NCBI GenBank assembly: GCA_027919835.1
Contig: JANVFP010000016.1
Location: 930,001 to 994,000, forward strand
Source: Lentinula raphanica
Lineage: Eukaryota > Basidiomycota > Agaricomycetes > Agaricales > Omphalotaceae
Length of the DNA: 64,000 bases
Direction: 5' to 3'
Below, piece by piece: positions 10,331 through 21,380 of the stretch; position 1 is the stretch's first letter; each line of letters starts with the position of its first letter. A program made the translations under genes and the position numbers. The notes beneath the pieces are model-generated. The model saw only the letters and a list, made by a program, of their open reading frames with translations, did not search any database and was not told where the DNA came from.

Positions 10331-13300
10331 ATGTATCCATACCCCACAGACAGAAAGCGACGCGCTCAAGGAGCATGCGATTTTTGCAGAAAAAAAGTGT
10401 GTCATTTTCCACTCATGTTGCCTTGTTACGACTTGACTTTTGTTTCTCTTTTGTAGAAAGGTGATTTTACGTTGTAGTAAATGCTCAGAGAATTGCCTTA
10501 CAAATGTCATGCTGTGCTATGATTTGGCGCAAAGTTCGATGTAAGTTCTATGAACCGCCTCGGCGCAGATAACCTACTCACAAGCTCCTATAACTAGGTG
10601 ACAGTGCAACGAGGCCGGGAAACATTTGCTACAACTGTCAGAACGCAGAGGTGGACTGTACTCATAATGCTGAGCAAAAGGTATGCTCTGTAATGAAATG
10701 CGCGCAGACCGGGGACACTCAAAATCCGTTTTCAGAAACGGGGACCTCGAGTGGGGTGAGCGTTCACTTCATGCACAACAAGCAGCCTTCATTTAGTTCC
10801 AACCACAACACCCTCAGGACAATTCGAAAACACCCTTCTGAATCAGTGCAAGCACTAATCACAGCCGTACTGGCTGATCCAAAACAATATCCTATACCAG
10901 ATGATCCGGGCGTCGTCCGCAAGATGCTTGTGGATCTCTCCCAATGTGTTCGAGGTTTAGAGAGGCAAATGTCACGATGGCGGCGCACTGTTCAGGATAT
11001 TTCCGCCTCTAATCCTCCAATAGGCTCACAAACTGATTCGGATGAATCGGACTCCTCAGAAGATGTACCAATGGACGATGTACTTGCTACATCCGTGCAA
11101 GGTTTCACACTCAATAACAAGACGGAGTCTCCGCGGAGGCATTTCGGTAAATCAAGCAACCTAGTGCTGATGAGGACGGCGGTGGACATGAAGAAGGAGG
11201 TAATGGGGGACCAGCCCATACAAATCGTCGATAGAAGGCCAGAGTTCTGGACCATATATCCTGTAAGTCCAACTCTGGTTCTGAGAAATCCATAACTGTT
11301 TACGGCTTTACAGTGGCAGCGACATATTCTGAGACTAGATCAACATGTACCTCTCAGATTTCCACCTGATGATTTGTTTTGGAGTCTCATAGACCTTTAC
11401 TTCGTAAACGTCCATCCATACCTTCCCCTCCTGCACCGTCCAACCTTCATCAAAGCAGTCTCGGATCGTTTACACACGCGGGATTACGGCTTTGGAAGTG
11501 TCGTCTTGTGTGTTTGTGCCATTGCGTCTCAGTTCTCCAAGGATTCTCGGAACTATGCTGAAGGGGTGAACAGTGAGAATTCTCTTGGCTGGCCATGGTA
11601 CCAGCAAGTTTCTCAGGTACAAGCAGTTGATGTCGAACCACCTACATTGTATCAGCTGCAACATTGTGCTGTATGTACTTGGAGCTTATACATGTTTTCA
11701 ATCACTGATTGGATCCAATAATAGCTATCCGCCATATACCTCAAGGGAACGTCTATGTTCCATTCAACCTGGGGAGTTATAGGGCTGGGTATACGCTTCG
11801 CACAAGAAATGGGAGTACACCGAAAGCAAAAGGGACAGCCGCGGACGATCCAGAATGAACTTTGGAGGCGCGCATTCTGGGTACTGTTGGGACTCGATGT
11901 GCTGGTGAGCATCAATTTTGGACGACCTCGGGCAACGACAGATGATGAGTAAGTGATAACTGATAAGGATTGTCTCTGAGATCCATCTAACCGTAGATAC
12001 TATCCAGCTTTGACTTAGAGCCGCCGATTGAATGTGACGATGAATTTTGGGAAAATGAAGACCCATCTCAAAACTTCATTCAGCCTCCCGGGACTCCTTC
12101 TACGATGTCGTTCTTTATCTGTTATTCAAAACTTCTGGAAATTGCGGGATTAGGGCACCGCATGCTAGTAAGGCGGCTCTTTCTGATTCATCACTGCGGT
12201 GACGCTCACGCCTGCTAGTTTTCTGCAAGGAAATTGCACATTTGGAAGAAGGTGGTTGCTTTCGGTCCCAACTGGGATCACAGAGTCGTAACGGAGCTGA
12301 ATTCTGCGCTTAATCAATGGATGTCTGGTATTCCTGAACATTGTCTGTCCATCTGTCACAGGTTATGATGAAGAATGATTGATTGAAGTCCGTCCTTAGT
12401 GAAATGGGATCCTCACAGAGAAGATGGTTTGTTCCATCGTCAATCCTGTATACTGTATGGCTTCTATTATTGGACACAAATCCAGGTGAGATGGTTCTCT
12501 GTGCAGTCTACGGCAATACTCAACCTTGGAACTTGAGCAGATACACAAACAATTCATTCCACGGTCTCACGAAACCTCGATGCTCAAATTTCCTTCACTT
12601 GCAATCTGTGCCAATGCAGGCAGAAGTGTGGTTAGAATACTTGAGGTTATGGAGCGGATTGGTTTCGAGGTTCTTCCGAATTTCACAGTCAGTACTTTCC
12701 TCTCTTTGATCGCGTAGTTGCTCATAAGACTTTCACTCTAAAGTCCCCGGTCTTCGTTGCTGCCATCGTGCTTCTTATGACCATCTGGAGAAACAAATAC
12801 TCTGTTATACCACAAGACTCAAGCAAAGATATGGATGATGTGCGCCATTCCATGAAGGCGGTAACCCGATATGAAAAGAAGTGAGTTTAATAATTACTGT
12901 CATCCTGTAATGATGGAGACACTGATGACAGCTGTTTAACAGATACCAGATAGCAGGAAGAATCAAGTCAGTCGTTCATTGTTTTATACCATGTTCTACT
13001 GGTACTCATTTCAGCTGCAAGTGATGCTTTGAGCTCGATGATGTATATGGTCGAGCTATACTTTTCAGGATACAGTGCTACTAGGGCAAGCCCTGGCTCC
13101 GATACTGCACTGTCCGTATCAACCGGCTCTGCATCTAGTCCTGACGATACATTTGGCCATGTAGGAAACGACAGCAGTTCCAGCACAAGCTCGGGCCTTC
13201 CAGTTACCTCCGCGTTCGGCATTGCCCCTGATACTCATCCAACCTTCTACCACACCAATGCTGCACCACGTAACACAGCGGATTCTTCAAAGATCGTTGG

Positions 13301-13573
13301 ATCGGACCAGACTTATTCCTCTGGTGTTTTCAACTACTCTGCAGGCGGTACGTTACAGTTAATTCCGGAAATCAGAACGTCTCATTGACAGTGCGGGACT
13401 CAGCTGCAGATCATCATATGGATATAGCTTCTGATTACTTGGCAGGTTATTCGCAGGTGAATGTATCGTCGTCCTTGAATCCTGCTGTTACAGAGGAAGA
13501 TTGGTCCTCGTTCATGGCAAACGTTGACGAAGTTTTACAGGCTGTAGATACACGGGGTCTTTCATATCACTGA
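10331..13573 (+). CDS. Zn2Cys6 fungal-specific transcription factor
   Basis: A nuclear DNA-binding regulator with an N-terminal binuclear zinc cluster and a middle homology region. The cluster reads ACDFCRKK, KVRCDS, then PGNICYNCQNAEVDC, matching CX2CX6CX9CX2CX6C exactly, but only if two very small exons are spliced in (AAAG at 10457-10460 and TTCGAT at 10535-10540). A Ser/Asp-rich linker follows (TDSDESDSSEDVP). The fungal_trans domain then runs from about 11310 to 12700: DDLFWSLIDLYFVNVHPYLP, HRPTFIKAV, GWPWYQQV, WRRAFWVLLGLDVLVSINFGRP, and KWDPHREDGLFHRQ after a splice near 12390. The tail is Ser-rich and the last exon ends SYH at TGA 13571-13573. The start is the ATG at 10331. About ten introns are present and several junctions are my estimates. 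The target genes are unknown. The SDR gene converges on it 83 bp downstream, so co-regulation is not implied. Confidence 0.85.
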
Positions 13574-13656
13574 ATTAGTACAAATCCCAATAGACGGCAC
13601 TAGATTTTTGGAAAACCTACAGACTTCCACCAAGGACATACTGTTTAGTACATTGC

Positions 13657-14733
13657 TTAATTAAACACGAGCCCCCCGTCTACTAAGATCGTTTGACCCG
13701 TTACATAGTCTGAATCTGGTCCAGCAAGGTATGATACTAGCTTCGCCGCATCTTCAGGTGTACTTGTCCTTCTGAGAGCAATGCTATTTGTGAACGCATT
13801 AAAATTCTCCCCCTTTGGCAAACCGTTGATCTTGCTCAGTTCAGCGTCAATGTGCTCCCACATTGCAGACTGAACAATTCCAGGAGCGTAACCATTAACG
13901 GTGATACCCCATCTTCCGAGTTCGATGGCGAAAGATTGGGTTATACTCCGTACAGCGGCTTTGCTGGCACTGTACATGGGAAGCAATGGGTCTGTTCTGA
14001 ACGACACTCCACTAGGACAGAGTGTTCAATCGGTACAATGAAATTCCACGATAATGATTTCTTACCTCGCAGCATTCAAAATTTTCCCTTTTGTTCCTTG
14101 TTTGATGAACTGCTGCCCTGCTGCAATATTCGAATTCACGACTCCGAAGACATTTGTCTCAAACATCCTACGCATATCTGCTTCTTTGACATTCATCGGC
14201 CAACCAACTTGGGCGATGCCCGCGTTGGCGACCATGACATTGAGCGGACCGAGACCTTCGACGGAGGCGGCTATCATTTCTTGGACAGATTCCATTGAGG
14301 ATACGTCGCCGCAGAACGCAACACTGGAGCGGCCCAGCAGTTGAATTTCGTTGACCACCTGCAACAGAGATGTTTGAAGATGAATCAGATAGGATCATCG
14401 ATAACACATACATTCTTGACATCCTCTTCATTCTTACGCAGGTCATTTACACAGATGTCGAACCCGTCTTGCGCAAGTCGTAGAGCTATCGCTCTTCCTC
14501 TATGTGTAGAGGACAAATTATGGGTTAGAGATTTGAAAGTGGCTAGGGCAGTAGGATATCAGTTGAACCCACATCCCACGTCCTGCTCCGGTAACAATTG
14601 CAGATTTAGACTGAGCGCGAAGATAGGTAGTTGAGAAAGATCGCGAATATGGCACAGTGCTCTCCACGGTCCTTGTCAATCGCGACAACACAGAAGCTAG
14701 CATGTTGGGAGCTGCAAGGGTTATAGTATGCAT
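13657..14733 (-). CDS. Short-chain dehydrogenase/reductase (SDR), possibly mitochondrial
   Basis: A classical SDR oxidoreductase of about 290 residues in four exons. The Rossmann nucleotide motif TGAGRGIG is rebuilt across the first intron (donor near 14575), followed by RAIALRLAQDGFDICVNDLR. The NAG motif (VMVANAGIAQVGWP) and the catalytic Ser (SGVSFRTDP region) with YSASK (Y-x3-K) are present. The segment IELGRWGITVNGYAPGIV resembles diacetyl/acetoin reductase and butanediol dehydrogenase-type SDRs. The protein ends with the usual VTGQTILVDGGL. An N-terminal extension of about 40 residues, rich in Arg, Ser and Thr with no acidic residue before Glu24 (LASVLSRLTRTV, PYSRSFSTTYLRAQ), looks like a mitochondrial presequence; I infer this from composition. 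The acidic residue at the end of the second strand (ND) suggests NAD(H) preference. The substrate is not determined. Confidence 0.9.
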
Positions 14734-17700
14734 TTTTTCCCAAGGCTGCTAATAGGAGCACCTTGGCGGTGGGCGCTCCGGCGCTTGGAGATTTCGGCCA
14801 GCAATTCCCGGTAACCTCTGTCGGATATTCGGCTGAATTTTCGTTTGGGCTTCATTTTGGCACTCATGTCCCTCTACCATCCCTGAGTCTCATACGGCAT
14901 GTCAGGCTTCAGCTTCAACGCTAACATGCTCTTTGAGCCATCAATGATCTACTGCTTGTCCCAAAGACAATGGTGATAATTGGCCCAGGTGGTCCTGGAT
15001 AGTCCCGAATTTCCAGCGAAACTCTCCGACATTGGACTGACTGCTGCTGAACGTTGAACGACTCTGAGTGAGATAATCAACGCTGTGATGCTGATGACTG
15101 GCAACCTGAATATGACCTGAAGCCGCCGAAGGCTTTAAACTTCCTATGGTTCGTTCTCAACTTTCTAACTTGGAGGATGGTCCTTGATGATGATTTTGAA
15201 TCGATCTTTGGCCAATAGTTGATCTCCGGCATTTCTCACTTCGACTCCCAGTCTTTTCAGTTGTGTCGCACTGTGGACATGGAGAAGTAGGGAGAAGTAG
15301 AAAAGGTCGGGATATCAGAATATTGCCCGCTGTCGCTCGTTGACGGATAACTTTCCTAGCATGCCCTGAAGTAACAATTAACAGTGCTCGATACAGGTAC
15401 GTAGTGTCGTGGAAGGTTTCTGATCACACTTGCACTGGCATAGACACAACTGCAGTTTCCAGGTTTTTGATGTAGTCCATAAACTTTGTCAGCCACGATT
15501 GGTATTGACCATGTAGTCACACTGTAGCGTTTAGACTCAGAACGCGAAGGAAAATCAAGCTGCTTCAAGTTTCTGATTTCCGCTTTCAAACCTCAATCTT
15601 CGAGCTTGACAGTCTCTAAACCACAATGCTGCCACAGGGGCTCCCGCTGCATAGACAGCAGCACGAACAGACTTCCGCGACACGGATATGAGCCGAATAT
15701 TGCTCTCGCCAGTGCACGTATCATGTGAAGTACATCTTCCGTTTCTCCTCTATCCTATTTCTGTTCATATCTGTTTTGGTATCATTTCTTGTGATCATCC
15801 ATCGCTGTTCAGCGACGCGGTCGTAACAGGACAAATTCCTTTCCAACACTCGTCCGTCAATCCTGCTAGGCGCACATGACGTCCCGCTCATGGTATCCAT
15901 CGATTATCGTCCAACTTCAAGTCGACCTCTTTCATTGGAGGCTGAAACGCCACCCGATATCCTCGCATTCCGTCTTTGCCACCAGGACCAATGGGTAGGG
16001 AACCCTTGCCTGTAACAATCTTTCTGCAAGCCTCAGTGCACGCTCTGTGGTGGTTGGAGCACTGGTGTACATCTTTGGAATGTAATTGAGGTCCAGGTCG
16101 CAAGTCTATGAACTTCGATACGTGTTCTATAAGTGTTCCAACAAACCACGTTCTTCTATCTCCAAACCCACAAGCCAATGAACGAGAGAATAAAAAAAGC
16201 CACCGTCTACAGATACTGCAGATACCCGATTTCAATATGTTCCAGGTGTGGCCAATCATCTCGAGTAAGTACGTTGTTGTTAAAGATGGTCGCACACTAC
16301 GAGGCATGGAGGAAAACTTCCTGAACACAAACATATGCCTTTGAATGACAGAGGGCCACTACCCAAGACTCATGAAGGATGTACATCTAGGAGGAAATAT
16401 GAAGGATGTCCAAATCCGCTGCTCAAACTCCTGGCAACCAGGCTGAGGTTAGCTCATCTTCTTTAGCCCGAGACCCCCCCAGTACCTCATGATCCTTCAA
16501 TGTTCAGGCATTCTATGTCGTTCGAGCCTTGACTGTCTCTTCATTACCCATCTAGCGTTACTTGGGTAGTGGCACTGAGCAGATGCCAGTGTCTGTATCT
16601 CGGATATATTTGCAAAACCAGTACATACCAGCCTTAAGATGTTCATTATCGATAGGTGATGGATCGACGGCATTGAATAGTTGTCTAGATCCTGATGAAG
16701 GGCTGAATGTTGCGAGGTGGCTCGGAGGTTTGACTGGAGATGTTTGTGCTTCTGTTTCTCATATTCCAATATTAATCAAGCTGTATTTAGCCATTGTTTT
16801 AGTTACAGGATCCAGCCAACAAGGTCGTGTTTGTTTGATTTCCAAACCTGGTTTATTTCTCCAACGAGTGTGAAAGATTACCAAGTACAGATATGTACAT
16901 AATTTGAACTAGTTAATTGGAGCAAGGGGAGCATCCACTAAGAGGATCACTGAAAAGGTTCAATCCCCCCGCATATTTCGGATGAACTTGTTTGAGCAAT
17001 GGACGACGAATTTGAATCCCGCATTGACCCGCTCAATGCTACTAACCGCGATACCACTAGTGATATACAAATGTAGTAGCAGCGCCAGCTTTTGCGACCT
17101 TCATCTATCCTTATTCTGCACATGGACTCCTGCAGTGGTGCCTCGATAAGTGCGGAAAATGTATAGCAATGTTCGCTGAATGCAATAGTAGTAATTCAGG
17201 ACATTCGACGATAATCAACAAACTACATCAGGTTCTTTATCTTCGAGATCTATATTCTGCTTCATCGAAGAACGGAAACCTCCTTGATATTCAGACCATG
17301 CTTGACCGGTCTAGATGCCTATGAGACAGCTCAAATGAAGTTGTTGTCAACAACTCGAAGTGTACCAAGGTGAATCGTAATAGGATATCCCAAGACTAAC
17401 ATTTGAGTATGTCAATAGAATTTCGGTAAGATGAATAGTCACAAGTGTCAGCTCGAGCACTTATAGGCTATTCGCTGGATTGACTGTCATTTTACTGTCA
17501 TAGATAACACGAGTCCAGGAGTGTCCAGCAGGTTTCCAGCAAGTAAATCGTTGATGAAGTCTATATTCGTACGATCTCTGAACTGTTTGTCCAGCGAGAC
17601 CCAGTCAATGTCTAGCAATGTTCTGTACAAACGTGAACTGCCTTCCTTGAACCATGCGGAGAGCATGTCAGAAATTTTCCGATTATCATCGATTTCAACA

Positions 17701-19106
17701 TTGAGATGTGTCCTGCTAAACAGCAATGTTTGAAAATACCTCTTCAGAGTAAATTAGCTCCTAGTAATGTGTATTGACACTAGAAACCTCAAGACAAATA
17801 GAAGCTCCTCTTGTCCGACGTACTCGAACGATGGTCAGTCGACTGGCGATACGGATCGCATAAACGTCGCAGAGATCTTGCCGGAGGGGTGCGTACTAGG
17901 GAAAGGAGAAAGAAAAACACCACTTACCACAGAAAATTACCTAAATGGGATATTGGTTGGTACATTGGGAATGTTGAAGAACCGATAAGATGCCAGCGAG
18001 GACCAGCATCATGGAGCAATTCGTTCTGATGCATGGACTGAGATTATTTCGGATGTGAATTGAACAAGATAGAACATGATAGGAACTGAAGGAAATCAAA
18101 GTCGGAGGTTCGCGTCGGTGTTGGCTCTAAGCCACAAATCAGAGCAGTTACCACACGTTGCCCCACCGTTACCTGTACTCGTAGTGATGTGCAAGCGGAA
18201 AAGAACTTCATGCAGGAAAGCTCATTGGACGATAGGACGCGGTGTATATTATTGTCCATGACTATTCGTAAATCTCCAACGCCCCTATTAGGGGTGCGGA
18301 ACGGGTGTATTGACTGGAGAGAGCTAATGCCATAACCTAGGATCCGGCTCGAAAGGAATCGCACTAGGCGAGATGAGGCAGGAGCCTTGGAAGACGAGGT
18401 CTTGGTCATCAACATTCGCATGGTGAGGTTGGAGTGCGCAAGGGTAACCACAGAAAAGGTCCAAGGATGGGTCTACAACCAACTCGATGACGATTACACC
18501 ACGTAAATCAAGGAGCTGACTACTCAGCAAGTGCTTCATCCTCGAAATAATCACTTCAAAACGGATCTTCTGAGCTTCCTGCTGACCGTGACTCATCCGC
18601 ATGAGTCATGAGCGTATGCATCACGGGCGAAATGGGCGAAGGAAGCGCATGAAGAACGTGCTTGCGAGGAATAAGCGGGATCGTGATGTTGGATGATGTG
18701 TATAGTCGGAGGATTATGCACCGTATCGTGATACAGTTTTGATTTCCAACCCGAATGCTTGAATGTTGAGCCTCAAAGCTCTTCAGTCTTGGTTGAGACG
18801 TGAACGGCGCTGTCCACGAACTTGCGCACACCCGGAGGGATCCGTAATAGATCCCCCATTCATGCACTAAGCTGACCGTCTCGATTCGTTGAGATACTAT
18901 AACCGTTAACGGCCCCATCACACCAGATGATCGATTCGGGCTTATGAGATTACCTTCATGTGAAGATGATCAATGCCAAATAAAGAAATGAATGGCTCTC
19001 AAGCTTCGAGCACAAGGAGGTTGTAAATAGTTGTAAATGTGAGCGAAAGCTTTGTCCGACACTTCGCTTCTCTAGAGTTTGTAAGTGAAGCTCAGCGCTG
19101 CAGCGC
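14734..19106. other. Gene-poor accessory stretch
   Basis: This 4.4 kb has no gene I can support. Open frames are short and lack recognisable domains. The most protein-like are minus-strand segments at 15888-16150 (containing DVHQCSNHHRACTEACRK and ending DLKLDDNRWIP), 17487-17726 (SSRLYRTLLDIDWVSLDKQF) and 18324-18900 (SSNITIPLIPRKHVLHALPS; LRGVIVIELVVDPSLDLF). These may be relics of decayed genes. The stretch leads into two MITEs. Confidence 0.5.
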
Positions 19107-19726
19107 TTAGAGCCCTTCCAGTAACGAAAGTAATTAATTTTTTTCCTGAAAATAAATGAAACTATTTTTCAGGAGTGACAAATGGGTGACGGCATTAGCG
19201 CTAGCGCTCCTAGGCGCTCCTCAGCGCTCGAATGTGTGTGACACCTGCAAAAATTCAAGGAGAGGGTGTTGCTCAGTGTGTAAGCTCATTGCTAAAGTTA
19301 TTTGAAACTGGTAATTGATTTGCGAGAAGGTAGGGATATAGAGTGTTGAAATGAATGAGTAAACAATCTAAATTTTGAGACCAGCAGTCAAATACTGGAA
19401 ATCTTGAGCCAGCGAGGCTCACAGACAATTTGAACTCTGTAACTCACTTTGAGAGTCATCTATTTCCCCACCAGCACCTCTGACCCAGCCTCAAAGACCT
19501 CTAGTACACAGCATCATGGACTTTCATTGACATGTATGAGTTGAGAACAGAATAGAAGAGTTCAAATGGCAGATGTGGCGGGGACAGCTGGGCAGAATAT
19601 GGTAGGTTGTAACGGGAGGTAACGGTCTGGTAACAGGAAGGTCACACCGGGTCACACGAGCCGAAACATTTTTTTCATTTATTTTCGGAAAAAATTTAAT
19701 TACTTTCGTTACTGGAAGGGCTCTTA
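19107..19726. mobile_element. MITE 1, PIF/Harbinger-like, TTA target duplication
   Basis: A 614-bp element (19110-19723) is flanked by a direct TTA on both sides (19107-19109 and 19724-19726). Its ends are inverted repeats of about 50 bp beginning GAGCCCTTCCAGTAACGAAA on the left, with the reverse complement on the right. Similarity continues through TAATTAA and T-rich tracts to an AATAAATGAAA block. The interior lacks any transposase frame and contains clustered GCGCT-type palindromes (19186-19230). A 3-bp TWA duplication with GC-rich tips suits a non-autonomous PIF/Harbinger-type element; that class assignment is inference. Confidence 0.85.
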
Positions 19727-20177
19727 CTCACACCTTTATAGAGTTCCTGAATATGCCCTCTTCAATCCTATCGATTAATGGTCTTGAAATGGGTGTTTCA
19801 ATAGCTCGGTACCTTGAGACCGGATAATCTGACAATCTTCCGATCATTCGGAATAGACATGAGTGGGAGGAAAGTACAACGAAGAGAACTCGGAAAGTAC
19901 TGCGAACACTTACCTCCAATTGCTCTCTTTGTCCCTTACTCACTGTAAAGAAGGAAGTCGGGAAGGAAGAAACACCGATGAAGATCATGAGCGCAAGAAA
20001 ATGAAGCCGCTGTTCTAGCTCTTTTGCGGAGCCAAGTGGAGTTCATTTCTGAGTGGAGAGAAAAGTGTGCTTCGTATGTCAGAGATGATCATGGTTCATG
20101 AACTTGGAAACTTGAAGCTGGAACCCACGTGGCATACAGCATATGAGTCACATACCCCTCGTTCCCGTGTTTCGCTG
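19727..20177. other. Spacer between the two MITEs
   Basis: About 450 bases separate the two elements. I see no coding sequence or repeat structure I can defend in them. Confidence 0.5.
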
Positions 20178-20457
20178 TAACACTGCATGCATGACCAAAT
20201 AAGTGGTCCCAGATTATGATGAAATTATTTTGAACTCTCGGATAATGGGAACATACTAAGTAGCACTATATATGGTAAACATAATTAGATTTTCTACCAA
20301 AAGTTGACCATAAATTTACATATATGGTCATTTTTTAAAATATGTTTAAAATATGTTTTACCATATGTGGGGCTACTTAGGATTTTCCCATTATTCGAGA
20401 ATTCAAAATAAGTTCAACATAGTTTGGACCACTTATTTAGTCGTGCATGCAGTGTAA
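20178..20457. mobile_element. MITE 2, long-armed foldback with TAA target duplication
   Basis: A 274-bp element (20181-20454) is flanked by direct TAA repeats (20178-20180 and 20455-20457). Almost the whole element is one inverted repeat: each arm is about 110 bases, begins CACTGCATGC, and includes AAATAAGTGGTCC and ATAATGGGAA blocks in both arms, with scattered mismatches. The centre is very AT-rich (TTTAAAATATGTTTAAAATATG). There is no coding capacity. The end sequence differs from MITE 1, so the two are separate families. Confidence 0.88.
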
Positions 20458-21380
20458 GATCTGTTGGAAACTTCAATTTGAGTTCCAATGATTTAGTAGC
20501 GTTGGGGTAAAGCTTGGTAGTGAAGCACGTACCTATATTCTTCCTGCAACTGACAATTCGGCGTAGGTTTTGATCTAGTAGGCGACCGTGCACAGCATCG
20601 TACTAAAAGCGAAAATTTTCGGTCGGATGCAGGAGTTTCGGTAGCCGGAAAGTCATACTGGACCTGGAAGACTACGGGAGCAGTTGGATAGCGCTGTATA
20701 AAGAGTCACTATTAAGGCGTAATATGAAGGTTTACCTTTTTCTTGTGACTAGCACAACGCTCATAGATCCGTCCCGACGCGATAGGGAATCAAAACAAGG
20801 ACGAAATCTCTTATACCAGGCACGATTGAGTATGGTACAAGTGAGGGACAGAGTCACGAAGAACTTTGAAACGGTGAACTCTTTTGCAATTGTTAGGGTG
20901 TACAAATTGTCAGGATTGTCGCGATATTCCGCAGTTGTCAGAAAGATAGAAGAAGGTCATGAGTTGGCAAAAGTTGGCAAGTTTAATGCAGCGACAACGA
21001 GTGAGCAGGGAAAGAAAAATAGTACAAAGTGACAGTCTAGGCTGGCTGAGCAAGGCCACGTGTAATCTATCAAATTTTCCCACATTTTTGGACCCACGCG
21101 GCATTTTGCGACGCGTTTCCTTTTATCCTGACAATCACAGCCTCTTTTTTTCTTTGAGCTTCCTCTTCGACAGTTTATCTGCGTACAGGCCGAATTAAGG
21201 ACTTCCTTCGAATTCAGATCTACAATCCCGATATTAAGGTCCGCCCTAACAGGAAATCGTACTTAATCCCAGCTGTACTTAAGCAACAATGTTCAACTTT
21301 CATACATCCTTTGCTCTCGACTCCAATCTGTTCTATTGCTGTTACATTTTGACGGCTTTCTGTTCACGAACCGAACCTTT
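20458..21380. other. Upstream region of the second regulator
   Basis: About 920 bases without a supported gene. A plus-strand open frame at 20724-21032 has no recognisable motif. The last 200 bases are pyrimidine-rich and are the likely promoter and 5'UTR of the regulator starting at 21381. Confidence 0.5.

Noticed and set aside
10331..14733. Regulator plus SDR as a small metabolic gene cluster
   Set aside because: Only two genes, in convergent orientation, with gene-poor DNA beyond; no backbone enzyme or transporter nearby.
18044..18921. Possible multi-exon minus-strand gene
   Set aside because: Protein-like segments exist, but I could not join them with convincing introns or find any motif; mentioned only in the stretch description.
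20724..21032. Plus-strand open frame of 102 residues before the second regulator
   Set aside because: No domain, and composition unlike the neighbouring genes.
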